Shown here: piece by piece, positions 55,581-64,000 of the stretch
Numbering within the stretch: position 1 is the stretch's first letter
Layout of the letters: the number at the start of each line of letters is the position of its first letter
Source: Bacteroidota bacterium
GTDB taxonomy: Bacteria > Bacteroidota > Bacteroidia > Bacteroidales > Cfx3-03
Reading direction: 5' to 3'
NCBI GenBank assembly: GCA_013390605.1
Contig: JACAUB010000001.1
Span: 4,018,675-4,082,674, forward strand
Length of the DNA: 64,000 bases
Program-made: the position numbers and the translations under genes
The notes under the pieces: generated by a model
Database searches by the model: none
What the model saw: the letters and a program-made list of their open reading frames with translations, nothing else
Told to the model about the DNA's origin: nothing

Positions 55581-58451
55581 TTAATGGGCCTCCAGCCAGT
55601 TCTCACCAACATTCATTTCAACCTCAATAGGCACCACCATAGGGATGGCTGTCCGCATCTTTTCTTCTACAATCTTCTTTACAATATCGACCTCTTCGCG
55701 ATGAACATCAAACACCAACTCATCATGTACCTGTAAGATCATTCTCGAGCGTAAATGTAATTCATTAAATGCCTTATGGATATTAATCATAGCAATCTTA
55801 ATCATATCTGCCGATGAACCCTGTATTGGAGCATTGATAGCATTTCTCTCTGCAAAACCTCTTACAATAGCATTTCCAGAGTTAATCTCTCTGAGGTAGC
55901 GTCTGCGTTTCATAATGGTTTCTACATATCCGTTTTCTCTGGCCAATACTATTGCCTTATCCATATATGTGCGGATGCCCGAATATTGTTTAAAGTATTG
56001 TTCCACAATGGCGGCTGCCTCTTTACGCGTAATACCCAATCGCTCTGCTAATCCAAAGGCTGAAATACCATAGATAATACCGAAATTAACCATCTTAGCA
56101 TTCCGACGCATATCTCTTGTAACCTCATCCAACGGAACACCATAAACCCTGGATGCTGTAGCAGAGTGAATATCAAGCCCTGAGTTAAATGCCTCCAGCA
56201 TATGAATATCACCACTCAACTGAGCAATAATACGCAACTCTATCTGCGAATAATCAGCAGATAACAATATAAAATCTTCACTACGTGGCACAAAAGCCTT
56301 TCTGATTTCACGACCCCGCTCAGTACGAATGGGAATGTTCTGAAGATTTGGATTATTAGAACTCAAACGCCCTGTTGAAGCTACTGCTTGATTATAGGTT
56401 GTGTGCAATCGTCCGGTCTTTTTATTGATTAAAGCTGGTAGAGCATCTACATAAGTCGACTTTAACTTACTCAACTGCCTGAAATCCATAATCAAATTTA
56501 CAATAGGATGTTTATGACTCAGTTTAACCAGCTCCTCTTCACCCGTTGCATATTGACCAGTCTTACCAGTCTTCTTAGGCTTCTCGCTAATCTTCAACTT
56601 ATCGAAAAGAATCTTTCCCAATTGCATGGGCGAAGCAATATTAAATTGTTCACCTGCATGCTGATAGATATCTAATTCTATCTGTTTAATTTCTTTTTCA
56701 AGCATAGCAGACGACTCATAGAGCGCCTGCTTATCAATGCGCACCCCCTCTGCCTCCATGGCTGCCAGCACTGGAATAAGCGGCGTCTCTATCTCATCAA
56801 AGAGTAACCGTGTGTCGGTATCGGCAAGCATAGGTTCAAACACCTGTTTAAGTTGTAAGGTGATATCAGCATCCTCAGCAGCATAATCTTTCACTTTCTC
56901 AGGAAAAAGATTTTGTGCCTGACGCATCGTAATTTGATTCTTTCCTTTACGCCCAATCAGATCTTCAATAGAAACAGGCGAATAGTCAAGATATGACTCG
57001 GCCAGGAAATCCATATTATGTCGCTGATCTGGTTCTATCAGATAGTGCGCCAACATGGTATCAAACAACTTACCATTTACCATAATGCCATATTGATAGA
57101 GAATGGAGATATCATATTTCAGATTCTGACCCGTCTTTTCTATTTTTTCGTTTTCAAAGAAAGGTCTGAACTCCTCAAGTACAGCCAGACAAGTAGCATG
57201 TTCTGCCGGCATTACAACGTACCAGGCCTCTCCGGGTATAATAGCAAACGACATACCTACCAGTTCTGCTGTCATCGTATCCAAACCAGTTGTCTCGCTA
57301 TCAAAACAAACCGACTTACTCTTTAACAACAATTCTATCAGGGCTGCTCGTTCCTCTTTTGTATTGACCAGATGATAAGTAAATTCAACCGTGTCAATCG
57401 TTTTATGTTTGTTCTTTTTCTCGTATAGTTCATCACTGCTCAACTCACTAAAGAGATCGGGAGCTCCTCCTCTACTTTGTGGAAAAGGTTCTGGTTCTGC
57501 CTTCGCCGATACAGCAGTAACAACTACTTTTTCAGCCATCACTCCTTCATCCGCTTTCACCGGAGGTATATCAGAAAAAATTCTTTTTGCAAATGTTTTA
57601 AACTCCAGCTCATCAAAAAGCGCAGTCAATACCTCTCTATTCGGAGCCGAGCGTTCCAATATATCTGGATCGGTATCAATGGGAACATCCAGAATAATAG
57701 TAGCCAGCGACTTCGACATTAAAGCCTGCTCTGCATATGTTTGTACTTTTTCCCTCATACGTGGATTGGCAATCTTATCCGCATTGGCAATGAGGTTTTC
57801 AATATTATCGAATTGCTTCAATAACTCACGCGCGGTTTTCTCGCCAACCCCCGGAATACCTGGTATATTATCAGAAGCATCACCCCACAGACCCAACATA
57901 TCAATTACCTGTTCAGGTCTGCTGATACCAAACTTCTCACAAATCCCTTTTACTCCTACTATTTCAGCTTTCTCACCAAGCTTAGCTGGCTTATACATCA
58001 ACACATTCTCACTCACCAACTGACCAAAGTCCTTATCTGGTGTCATCATATAAACCAGAAATCCCTCTTTCTCCGCCCTTTTAGCCAACGTACCTATTAT
58101 ATCATCAGCCTCATACCCCTCCAATTCAACAACCGGAATATTAAAAGCATTTACCAAAGCTTTTATATAGGGAATAGCACGCGAAATATCTTCGGGCATG
58201 GCTTCTCTATTAGCCTTGTATGCACTAAAATCACCATGACGCAAAGTAGGTGCATGACTATCAAATGCAACTGCAATATGAGTAGGGTTTTCATTTTTCA
58301 ATACCTCAAAAAGGGTATTGGAAAACCCCAGAATAGCTGAGGTGTTTAATCCTTTTGAAGTTACGCGTGGATTTTTATTCAATGCATAATAGGCGCGATA
58401 AATAAGTGCCATAGCATCAAGCAAAAACAGTCTTCTATCTTGGGTTTTCAT
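55581..58451 (-). CDS. polA: DNA polymerase I
   Basis: PolA fills gaps and removes primers in replication and repair. The 956-residue protein has all three domains. The 5' nuclease (about 1-300) includes FLLDAMALIYRAYYAL and IPGVGEKTARELL. The 3'-5' exonuclease (about 350-545) has the Exo I acidic pair in CFDSETTGLD, Exo II in GQNLKYDISIL and Exo III in YAAEDADITL, so proofreading should be active. The polymerase (about 560-956) has motif A LSADYSQIELR, the O-helix RRNAKMVNFGIIYGISAFG and motif C QVHDELVFDVH. It is slightly longer than E. coli PolA because of a linker near 300-350. It is divergent from the nucleoid-protein gene. Confidence 0.97.
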   Translation of the reverse strand: MKTQDRRLFLLDAMALIYRAYYALNKNPRVTSKGLNTSAILGFSNTLFEVLKNENPTHIAVAFDSHAPTLRHGDFSAYKANREAMPEDISRAIPYIKALVNAFNIPVVELEGYEADDIIGTLAKRAEKEGFLVYMMTPDKDFGQLVSENVLMYKPAKLGEKAEIVGVKGICEKFGISRPEQVIDMLGLWGDASDNIPGIPGVGEKTARELLKQFDNIENLIANADKIANPRMREKVQTYAEQALMSKSLATIILDVPIDTDPDILERSAPNREVLTALFDELEFKTFAKRIFSDIPPVKADEGVMAEKVVVTAVSAKAEPEPFPQSRGGAPDLFSELSSDELYEKKNKHKTIDTVEFTYHLVNTKEERAALIELLLKSKSVCFDSETTGLDTMTAELVGMSFAIIPGEAWYVVMPAEHATCLAVLEEFRPFFENEKIEKTGQNLKYDISILYQYGIMVNGKLFDTMLAHYLIEPDQRHNMDFLAESYLDYSPVSIEDLIGRKGKNQITMRQAQNLFPEKVKDYAAEDADITLQLKQVFEPMLADTDTRLLFDEIETPLIPVLAAMEAEGVRIDKQALYESSAMLEKEIKQIELDIYQHAGEQFNIASPMQLGKILFDKLKISEKPKKTGKTGQYATGEEELVKLSHKHPIVNLIMDFRQLSKLKSTYVDALPALINKKTGRLHTTYNQAVASTGRLSSNNPNLQNIPIRTERGREIRKAFVPRSEDFILLSADYSQIELRIIAQLSGDIHMLEAFNSGLDIHSATASRVYGVPLDEVTRDMRRNAKMVNFGIIYGISAFGLAERLGITRKEAAAIVEQYFKQYSGIRTYMDKAIVLARENGYVETIMKRRRYLREINSGNAIVRGFAERNAINAPIQGSSADMIKIAMINIHKAFNELHLRSRMILQVHDELVFDVHREEVDIVKKIVEEKMRTAIPMVVPIEVEMNVGENWLEAH

Positions 58452-58514
58452 AATCTACATTTAATTGAAAGCGGGAATAAAGGTACAAAGAAACAGAATC
58501 CATCTCCAGATTGA

Positions 58515-58547
58515 TTGTAATGCCATTCAAAAACATCTTTACCTTTG
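58515..58547 (+). promoter_or_regulatory. Promoter of the nucleoid-associated protein gene (-33 and -7 boxes)
   Basis: TTG (58515-58517, within ATTG) is followed after 22 bases by TACCTTTG (58540-58547), matching the Bacteroidota promoter pattern. The start codon is 83 bases downstream. Confidence 0.6.
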
Positions 58548-58629
58548 TCATTGATTTCGATCTGTTTTTATGGGCAAGTCGAAAATATTACATTCAATAA
58601 TTCATTGATTTAACCATTCTACACCAACC

Positions 58630-59676
58630 ATGTTCAGCACTTTTAAAATAAATCTCGATAATCTGGCCGTTCATTATGTTGGCAATAAAGCTGACGACGA
58701 AGGAATCAGACTCTCCAACGATGTATTGCATATCACCGACGAAAATATTCGCGCCTTGCTACAGCAATATTTCCTGTCAGCTTTTAAATCGGGAGAATGG
58801 TATCATTTACATCACGAGGCAGGATTAGAGATGAACGAAACCTATAATTTTGCCTCGCATATCTTTGACGAGGCTGATACATTTTATGCCCAGAGTGTCA
58901 ACTATGCCCGTCATCTTTACGAGCAAAGTACCCATTCGCGTGTTAAACCGGGAGAACTATATGTTGCACTTTTTAGTGGCGTTATTGTAGATAATGAAGA
59001 GATGAATGCAATAGGGCTCTTCAAATCAGAATCAAAAGAAACATTTCTCAAAGTAAGCCAGACCAACGATAACTATGCAATTAATGAAGATCAAGGTATT
59101 AATATTCATAAGCTCGATAAAGGTTGTATGATATTCAATACCAACCGCGAAGAAGGATATCTTGTTGCATTAGTTGATACGGCAGGAAAAGGAAGCGAGG
59201 CCGTTTATTGGAAAGATGATTTTCTATGTGTTTTGCCCAGAGCTGATGAGTTTCAACACACCAAAAATGCTTTGAATATGACACGCAGCTTTGTTCTTGA
59301 ACAACTACCACAGCAATACGAGGTATCGAAAGCCGATCAAGCCGACCTGCTCAATAAGTCAGTGAAGTTCTTTAAAGATAACGATTCGTTTACTTTTGAC
59401 GACTTTGCTGAAGAGGTAATGCAGCAGCCCGAAGTCATCCAGTCGTTTAACGATTACAAGAACCAATTTACAGCCGAACGTGAAGTAACACTCCCCGACG
59501 AGTTCGAGATTAACGGACAAGCCGTAAAGCAGCAGAGCCGGAACTTCAAAAGTGTTATCAAACTCGATCATAATTTCCACGTATATATTCATGGTGACCG
59601 CGACAAGATAACCAAGGGAGTAGATCCTTCTACCGGATTAAACTTTTATCAGCTGTTCTTCGAAAAAGAACTTTAA
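58630..59676 (+). CDS. 37-kDa nucleoid-associated protein (NdpA/YejK family)
   Basis: A 348-residue cytoplasmic protein of the NA37/YejK family, which binds the nucleoid and is also called spermidine nucleoids protein in enterobacteria. It has NLAVHYVGNKADDEGIRLSNDVL at the start, with HEAGLEMNETYNFASHIFDEADTFYAQS and GELYVALFSGVIVDNEEMNAIGLFKSESKETFLK in the N-terminal half. The C-terminal half carries VKFFKDNDSFTFDDFAEEVM and LDHNFHVYIHGDRDKITKG. The biochemical role of the family is poorly defined. The gene stands alone with its own promoter, divergent from polA. Confidence 0.85.
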   Translation: MFSTFKINLDNLAVHYVGNKADDEGIRLSNDVLHITDENIRALLQQYFLSAFKSGEWYHLHHEAGLEMNETYNFASHIFDEADTFYAQSVNYARHLYEQSTHSRVKPGELYVALFSGVIVDNEEMNAIGLFKSESKETFLKVSQTNDNYAINEDQGINIHKLDKGCMIFNTNREEGYLVALVDTAGKGSEAVYWKDDFLCVLPRADEFQHTKNALNMTRSFVLEQLPQQYEVSKADQADLLNKSVKFFKDNDSFTFDDFAEEVMQQPEVIQSFNDYKNQFTAEREVTLPDEFEINGQAVKQQSRNFKSVIKLDHNFHVYIHGDRDKITKGVDPSTGLNFYQLFFEKEL

Positions 59677-59681
59677 ATTAT

Positions 59682-59722
59682 AAACGAGAGGACAAGTCGA
59701 CACTGACCAACCCTCTTCGTTT
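59682..59722. terminator. Weak stem-loop between convergent ndpA-like and GH2 genes
   Basis: Arms at 59682-59691 and 59712-59722 pair over about 10 bp with one bulge. A T-rich tail follows on the plus strand (TTTATTCCCTTT). It is the only terminator candidate between these converging genes. Confidence 0.4.
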
Positions 59723-59731
59723 TATTCCCTT

Positions 59732-62700
59732 TCAAAATCTTAATTTATTCAAGAGCAGGGGCAACTTATCATTCTTCGTTTTCACTGGATAGAGGTAGAA
59801 ACGATAGGTATAATTTTTTGCTTTAACACGATATTTTTCAATGGGTTGTGCAACTTCCGACCACGAATCATTTCCACCAACACCCATTTGTATCAAATCT
59901 ATATTCAACGTTACAAAGCCTGATTCTATTAATTCATTAGCATGCCTGGTTGTGTTTAAAGTTTTTTCGGTAAAAGGCCATGCACTCATACTTAACAGAC
60001 TGTCTGCAACTACCAAAAGACCTTGCTGTTTCTTGTTTGAAAGAAACATCCAACGTACGTCCGTGCGGTTTCCATTTTCCTGAGGTTTCACATACGAATC
60101 CATAAATTGGACGATGGGTAGCGAATAGATCCCAATATCAGATCCATAGCAACGATCAATATAGTTTTCATACAAACCACGGCCATACCATGAAATTCGT
60201 CGATAATCATCAGCAATACCACAGGTCATACCCACTTTAGGAATATTCGGAAGACTATCAAGAACCTTCAGTGCATAATCCACTTTGATGATTCCTTTGC
60301 CATTCACCGAGTAATTAACCTGAACATTTACTTTATGATCTATCAATTGGTAAGCACTTTCGACTTTCACTATTCCTGAAGATTCGTTATTCACTTTGAA
60401 GCTTACCAATTGTGGTTTTGAATCATACCATACATTTAGAAGACTTTGTGCTTTCCAGCCATTGCGATCGTTATCAGTAAACGGACGCGTAAAATGAGGT
60501 ATTAATGGACTAAATATCTGTTCTTTATTACTAAGTTTATATGAACACAAAGCACCATTTTTTTTACTAAAAAGGAGTTCGAAATTTTTACCCGCAACTA
60601 AACACACAGTGTCTTTTGTAGTTATCTTTAATGCGGAGGAAGTAATTTCAACCTTCCTTGCAGGAACCAATCCTGTTAAGGCAAACTGATTAGAGGCAAC
60701 CATATGACCTTTGGAAGCCCAACTTTCATCTTTGGATAATGAGAAAAGAATGTTTGCCAGGTATTCGTGGTCGGTTTTCATTTTTGGCAAATAAGAAGAG
60801 ATACAGACGATGGTATCTTTTCCGGCATCTAATGTGAGATGAGGTATTTCTTTAGTTGAAATCACATTACCATCTTCGAGCACTGAAAGTGTTATATTAT
60901 AGCTCGCCAATGATTTCAAAGCATGACGATTGATAATTTTCACGAACCCTTTCGATAGATTGGTCAGTTGGCATTCGACAGGTTGAAATACGCGCTTACA
61001 TTCATAAATAGCTGCATGAGGTGTTCCATCAGCCTTTACAAGACCTTTAATGGTAAAATCATCGAAATATTTTTCGCCAAAGTCGCCTCCATAGGCAACA
61101 AATTGCTTTCCAAGAGAATCACTTTTATACAACCCCTGATCTTTAAACTCCCATATACAGCCACCAATAATTCGTTCCTTCGAACGGAACTGATCCCAGA
61201 ACTCCTTGACATTTCCGGTAGAATTGCCCATCGAGTGTGCATATTCGCAATAAAAAACAGGGCGCCGATCGCCCTTCTGACTCAACAACAGATCAGAAGT
61301 ATATAGCGCAGGATACATGCGGCTTACAATATCCACATACCTCTGGTCCAAAGGAACTTGCACACGATGTGAGTGATCTTTGGGATAACCAGGTTCTCCT
61401 GGAGCAATGTAACCTTCAAGTTCAGGACTTCCTTGAGCCGGTTCGTAATGAACAGGACGGGTAATGTCAAAATCATGAATCCATCCAGCCATAGCTGCAT
61501 TATTAGGCCCCCTACCTGCTTCATTCCCCAGACTCCAGATAATTACACACGGATGATTCTTATCACGCAACACCATGCGGCTGGTTCGCTCCATCATTGC
61601 ATGCGTCCAGCGAGTATCGTTGCTAAGCATCCCACCAATACCATGCGTTTCATAATTAGCTTCGTCAATTACCAAAATACCAAATTTATCACACAGATCA
61701 TATAAAAATGGATCGTTCGGATAATGACAGGTTCGGATACAATTGAAATTGAATTGTTTGATTTGCTGTATATCGCGCAGAATATCCTCTCGTGAAAGTG
61801 CCTTTCCTTTTACCGGATCATGATCATGACGGTTGACACCGTATAAATAGGTTACTTTTCCATTTATAAGTAATTTACTATCTGTTTTCGAAAACTCTAT
61901 ACTTCTGAAACCAACCCTACACGATTTTACTTCCTGAATATGCCCGAGATTATCTTCAAGCAAAAGTACCAATGTATATAAATTTGGTTCTTCATCACTC
62001 CATTTTGCCGGATTTTTCACTTTTGTTTCAAACATTCCAAATTTCACATTATCGAGTCGAGGATACGATTCGTTAATCATCTCTTCTACCGGTTTGATTA
62101 AAACCTGCGGAAATACAGGTTGTTGATGAGCATCATATAGCTGTACTTTTAGCTTATATCCTTTTACAGTATCTCCTGTTAGGTTCTCTATACGTGGACG
62201 AAGACTGAAAAGAGCATCACGATAGTTTTTATCGAGCTTCGTTTGGTAGAAAAAATCAGCAATACGTAATTTGGGTTCAGCTAGTAACATCACCTCTCGC
62301 TGTATCCCACTCATCCGCCATTGGTCCTGATCTTCGAGGTATGAACCGTCACTCCATCGGATTACCTGAACAGATAAAATATTTTCGCCTTTTTGCAGAT
62401 AAGGCGTGACATTGAATTCTGAAGGCAGACAACTATCCTCGCCATAACCAACAAACTTACCATTTACCCAAACTTTAAAAGCCGAACTGACCCCACCAAA
62501 ATGCAAAGTGATATTCATTCCATCCCACTTTTCGGGAATACTAAAACTACGCTGGTATGAACCTACTGCATTGTAATCACGCGGCACGTAAGGAGGATTA
62601 ACCGGACGAAATGGATAAACAGCACTTTTATAGATCGGGATATCATAACCTTTTAACTCCCAGTTCGACGGAACTTCAATTTTATCCCAGTTCTGCACTT

Positions 62701-63055
62701 TCCGCTCAAAAAAATTAGTCGGGGCATCAGATGGTTTAAATGCAAATTTGAAATCCCATTTACCATTTAAAATCATGACTCTTGAAGAGCGGGAACGATC
62801 GTTCGAAAGAGCATCTTCCACTGTTTCAAATGAGTAAGCCGTCGCTCTTGTTACATCTCGATTGATGCTGGTCACTTGTGGATCTTCCCACGGTTCAGTC
62901 TGATAAATTGAAGGAACATGTGGAATCCCAGCTTTTTCTCCGGTTACTGTTTGTGCATAAATGCTTTGAGAAGCCATCGCGAGAAAAAAGACAACGGAAA
63001 GTTGATGTAGTAATGCTTTTTTCACTTCCATAGTCAGATATCGATATTTATTCAT
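59732..63055 (-). CDS. Glycoside hydrolase family 2 beta-galactosidase (LacZ-like, secreted)
   Basis: A large exo-beta-galactosidase of 1,107 residues from the Met at 63055. The open frame reaches 63184, but the signal peptide MEVKKALLHQLSVVFFLAMA begins at 63031, so the upstream 43 residues are probably not translated. Domains in order: sugar-binding jelly roll (GYDIPIYKSAVYPFRPVNPP to FKVWVNGKFVGYGEDS), Ig-like domain, catalytic TIM barrel, second Ig-like domain and the C-terminal beta-galactosidase small chain. The acid/base Glu is in IWSLGNEAGRGPN and the nucleophile Glu in VFYCEYAHSMGNS. Export implies a periplasmic or surface role on oligosaccharides. No regulator or transporter adjoins it. 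Confidence 0.92.
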   Translation of the reverse strand: MNKYRYLTMEVKKALLHQLSVVFFLAMASQSIYAQTVTGEKAGIPHVPSIYQTEPWEDPQVTSINRDVTRATAYSFETVEDALSNDRSRSSRVMILNGKWDFKFAFKPSDAPTNFFERKVQNWDKIEVPSNWELKGYDIPIYKSAVYPFRPVNPPYVPRDYNAVGSYQRSFSIPEKWDGMNITLHFGGVSSAFKVWVNGKFVGYGEDSCLPSEFNVTPYLQKGENILSVQVIRWSDGSYLEDQDQWRMSGIQREVMLLAEPKLRIADFFYQTKLDKNYRDALFSLRPRIENLTGDTVKGYKLKVQLYDAHQQPVFPQVLIKPVEEMINESYPRLDNVKFGMFETKVKNPAKWSDEEPNLYTLVLLLEDNLGHIQEVKSCRVGFRSIEFSKTDSKLLINGKVTYLYGVNRHDHDPVKGKALSREDILRDIQQIKQFNFNCIRTCHYPNDPFLYDLCDKFGILVIDEANYETHGIGGMLSNDTRWTHAMMERTSRMVLRDKNHPCVIIWSLGNEAGRGPNNAAMAGWIHDFDITRPVHYEPAQGSPELEGYIAPGEPGYPKDHSHRVQVPLDQRYVDIVSRMYPALYTSDLLLSQKGDRRPVFYCEYAHSMGNSTGNVKEFWDQFRSKERIIGGCIWEFKDQGLYKSDSLGKQFVAYGGDFGEKYFDDFTIKGLVKADGTPHAAIYECKRVFQPVECQLTNLSKGFVKIINRHALKSLASYNITLSVLEDGNVISTKEIPHLTLDAGKDTIVCISSYLPKMKTDHEYLANILFSLSKDESWASKGHMVASNQFALTGLVPARKVEITSSALKITTKDTVCLVAGKNFELLFSKKNGALCSYKLSNKEQIFSPLIPHFTRPFTDNDRNGWKAQSLLNVWYDSKPQLVSFKVNNESSGIVKVESAYQLIDHKVNVQVNYSVNGKGIIKVDYALKVLDSLPNIPKVGMTCGIADDYRRISWYGRGLYENYIDRCYGSDIGIYSLPIVQFMDSYVKPQENGNRTDVRWMFLSNKKQQGLLVVADSLLSMSAWPFTEKTLNTTRHANELIESGFVTLNIDLIQMGVGGNDSWSEVAQPIEKYRVKAKNYTYRFYLYPVKTKNDKLPLLLNKLRF

Positions 63056-63270
63056 TGGTCTCAACTTGAAATAGATCGTATGTTTTGAATAATCTAAAGG
63101 GTACTCTTTCAAGTATCCTTCACTAGCATTATTAAGCAAAAAGGATATTACAAACTTAATAACTTTATCATCTCCAGCATTCATATTTTATGATGAATTT
63201 AGGTCGTCTTAAAATAAATAGACAGGAATAAGTAAGTTATTCTCAATGAAAACATCATTAAAAGTATCTA

Positions 63271-63372
63271 GCGATTTTATTATAGTTTATTTAGGGTTTT
63301 CTTGTGGTTTGTTTAGGGTATATACCGTAAATAAACCCCAGTTAAACCCTAAGAAAACCGCGAGAAAATTGC
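63271..63372. repeat. Inverted array of 11-nt tandem units (element 2)
   Basis: Four tandem 11-nt units related to AGGGTTTTCTT (63271-63314) are mirrored by four units in the opposite orientation (63329-63372). They stand around a central palindrome GGTATATACC (63317-63326). Mirror partners are in exact 11-nt register; I count 31 of 44 complementary positions. The unit sequence differs from element 1, but period and layout are the same. Confidence 0.75.
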
Positions 63373-63491
63373 ATTGTCCCCTATAATATCGATTCAGATT
63401 ATCATCAGCATAACATGATCGTAGAATTTTCGCTTGAGAAAATTTGAAGTTGACATAGGCTGTTAAAATCATTTCACATCGTGTCGATTCG

Positions 63492-63521
63492 TTGAGATCA
63501 TTGAAGAATGGGCTATCTTTG
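63492..63521 (+). promoter_or_regulatory. Promoter of the GNAT gene (-33 and -7 boxes)
   Basis: TTG (63492-63494) is followed after 19 bases by TATCTTTG (63514-63521), a good Bacteroidota promoter. The start codon at 63553 is 32 bases downstream. Confidence 0.65.
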
Positions 63522-63552
63522 ATGATTAATCATCCATTATAATTCACCTGAT

Positions 63553-64000
63553 ATGGCTTCTCAATCGCTAAACAGACCCATTAATCTTTTGGTAGAAGAT
63601 GAATTGATACTGAGAGAGATTCATCTTCGTGATGTTGATGCTATCTTTAATATCATTGATGCTGAACGTGAGAGCCTGAAAGAGTGGTTGCCTTTTGTAG
63701 TATATACTCGTCATTCCGGCGACACAATGTCGTTTATCCGTTCACTATCTGAAGGGCCTATTGACCGTCGCGATCTTGTATTCACCATTCAGGATAAAGG
63801 GAAGATCATCGGTCTTATCAGTTTGAAAGGCACCGACTGGACAAATCAAAAAACAGAAATTGGGTATTGGCTTTCTGTAAAGTATCAGGGTAAAGGTATC
63901 GTTACAAAAAGTTGTAAACGGCTTATTCATTTTGCTTTTGATGCACTGAAGTTAAACCGAATTCAAATAAAAGCGGCTACACTTAACTATAAAAGTCAAC
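63553..64000 (+). CDS. GNAT-family N-acetyltransferase, RimJ/RimL type (truncated by window end)
   Basis: The first 149 codons of a GNAT acetyltransferase are present; the gene runs off the window. It begins MASQSLNRPINLLVEDELIL and has the RimJ/RimL-type opening LREIHLRDVDAIFNIIDAERESLKEWLPF. Motif A for acetyl-CoA binding appears as IGYWLSVKYQGKGIVTKSCKRLI, with QGKGIV as the pyrophosphate loop. The end LKLNRIQIKAATLNYKSQ is the usual RVEIRCAxxNxxS region with little left to come. Such proteins acetylate ribosomal protein N-termini, peptides or antibiotics; the substrate here is not known. The promoter upstream is good. Confidence 0.85.
   Translation, partial: MASQSLNRPINLLVEDELILREIHLRDVDAIFNIIDAERESLKEWLPFVVYTRHSGDTMSFIRSLSEGPIDRRDLVFTIQDKGKIIGLISLKGTDWTNQKTEIGYWLSVKYQGKGIVTKSCKRLIHFAFDALKLNRIQIKAATLNYKSQ

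Larger units (their letters stand above)
63185..63552. other. Divergent intergenic region GH2 / GNAT
   Basis: This 368-base stretch holds the second 11-nt-periodic inverted array (63271-63372) and the GNAT promoter (63492-63521), both listed separately. No gene was seen. Confidence 0.6.

Noticed and set aside
57391..58023. 210-codon plus-strand open frame opposite polA
   Set aside because: Long but Ser-rich low-complexity translation antisense to the PolA exonuclease region; no start context, promoter or family.
63056..63184. Upstream extension of the GH2 gene
   Set aside because: It would bury a clear signal peptide more than 50 residues inside the protein.
1..64000. tRNA, rRNA, CRISPR, prophage or toxin-antitoxin loci
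   Set aside because: I looked for their usual signatures on both strands and found none, though small RNAs without strong structure could be missed by eye.

Overview
The window is AT-rich chromosomal DNA from a member of the Bacteroidota. The evidence is several Bacteroidota hallmarks: PorZ of the type IX secretion pathway, a DPP7-type S46 dipeptidyl peptidase, DUF4369-thioredoxin lipoproteins, TPR/LuxR-type regulators, a UMF1-type transporter next to GH89, and repeated matches to the Bacteroidota -7 promoter box TAnnTTTG. Shine-Dalgarno sequences are scarce. A true GHMP homoserine kinase (thrB) and GC-poor intergenic repeats fit a Sphingobacteriia or Marinilabiliales-like lineage better than Bacteroides, but the genus is not determined. 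I saw no rRNA, tRNA, CRISPR array, phage or insertion sequence.

Layout. 1-8.4 kb: DsbD, a LacI regulator, a TPR-HTH regulator, RecJ and a MacB/FtsX-type permease. 8.6-18.9 kb: a plus-strand housekeeping run purH, mreB-mreC-mreD, a thioredoxin lipoprotein, porZ, recO and lysS. 18.9-27 kb: an intergenic region with an unusual 11-nt-periodic inverted array, a lipoprotein serpin, an ADP-dependent sugar kinase, a purine permease with an outer-membrane channel, and a GH3 glycosidase. 27.2-32.5 kb: a threonine operon thrA-thrB-thrC preceded by a Thr-rich leader peptide, then a REP-like palindrome and a 32-bp perfect hairpin. 32.5-34.8 kb: speA-speB on the minus strand. 35.4-38.1 kb: a sigma-54 response regulator and its kinase. 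38.5-44.4 kb: nitroreductase, GH43, an M49 dipeptidyl peptidase III gene broken by one in-frame TAG, and DPP7. 44.4-55.5 kb: cytochrome, PAS protein, CYTH enzyme, TPR histidine kinase, GH89 with an MFS carrier, an Omp85-like barrel, a methyltransferase and a ROK protein. 55.6-64 kb: polA, a nucleoid-associated protein, GH2 beta-galactosidase, a second 11-nt-periodic inverted array and a truncated GNAT gene at the window edge.

Functionally the window mixes core replication, repair, envelope and amino-acid genes with a saprophytic layer: four glycosidases (GH2, GH3, GH43, GH89), surface or periplasmic peptidases, a protease inhibitor and purine salvage. The items most worth following up are the two 11-nt-periodic inverted arrays, which share architecture but not sequence; the threonine leader peptide; the agmatinase-like SpeB with two substituted metal ligands; and the dipeptidyl peptidase III gene interrupted by a single stop codon.
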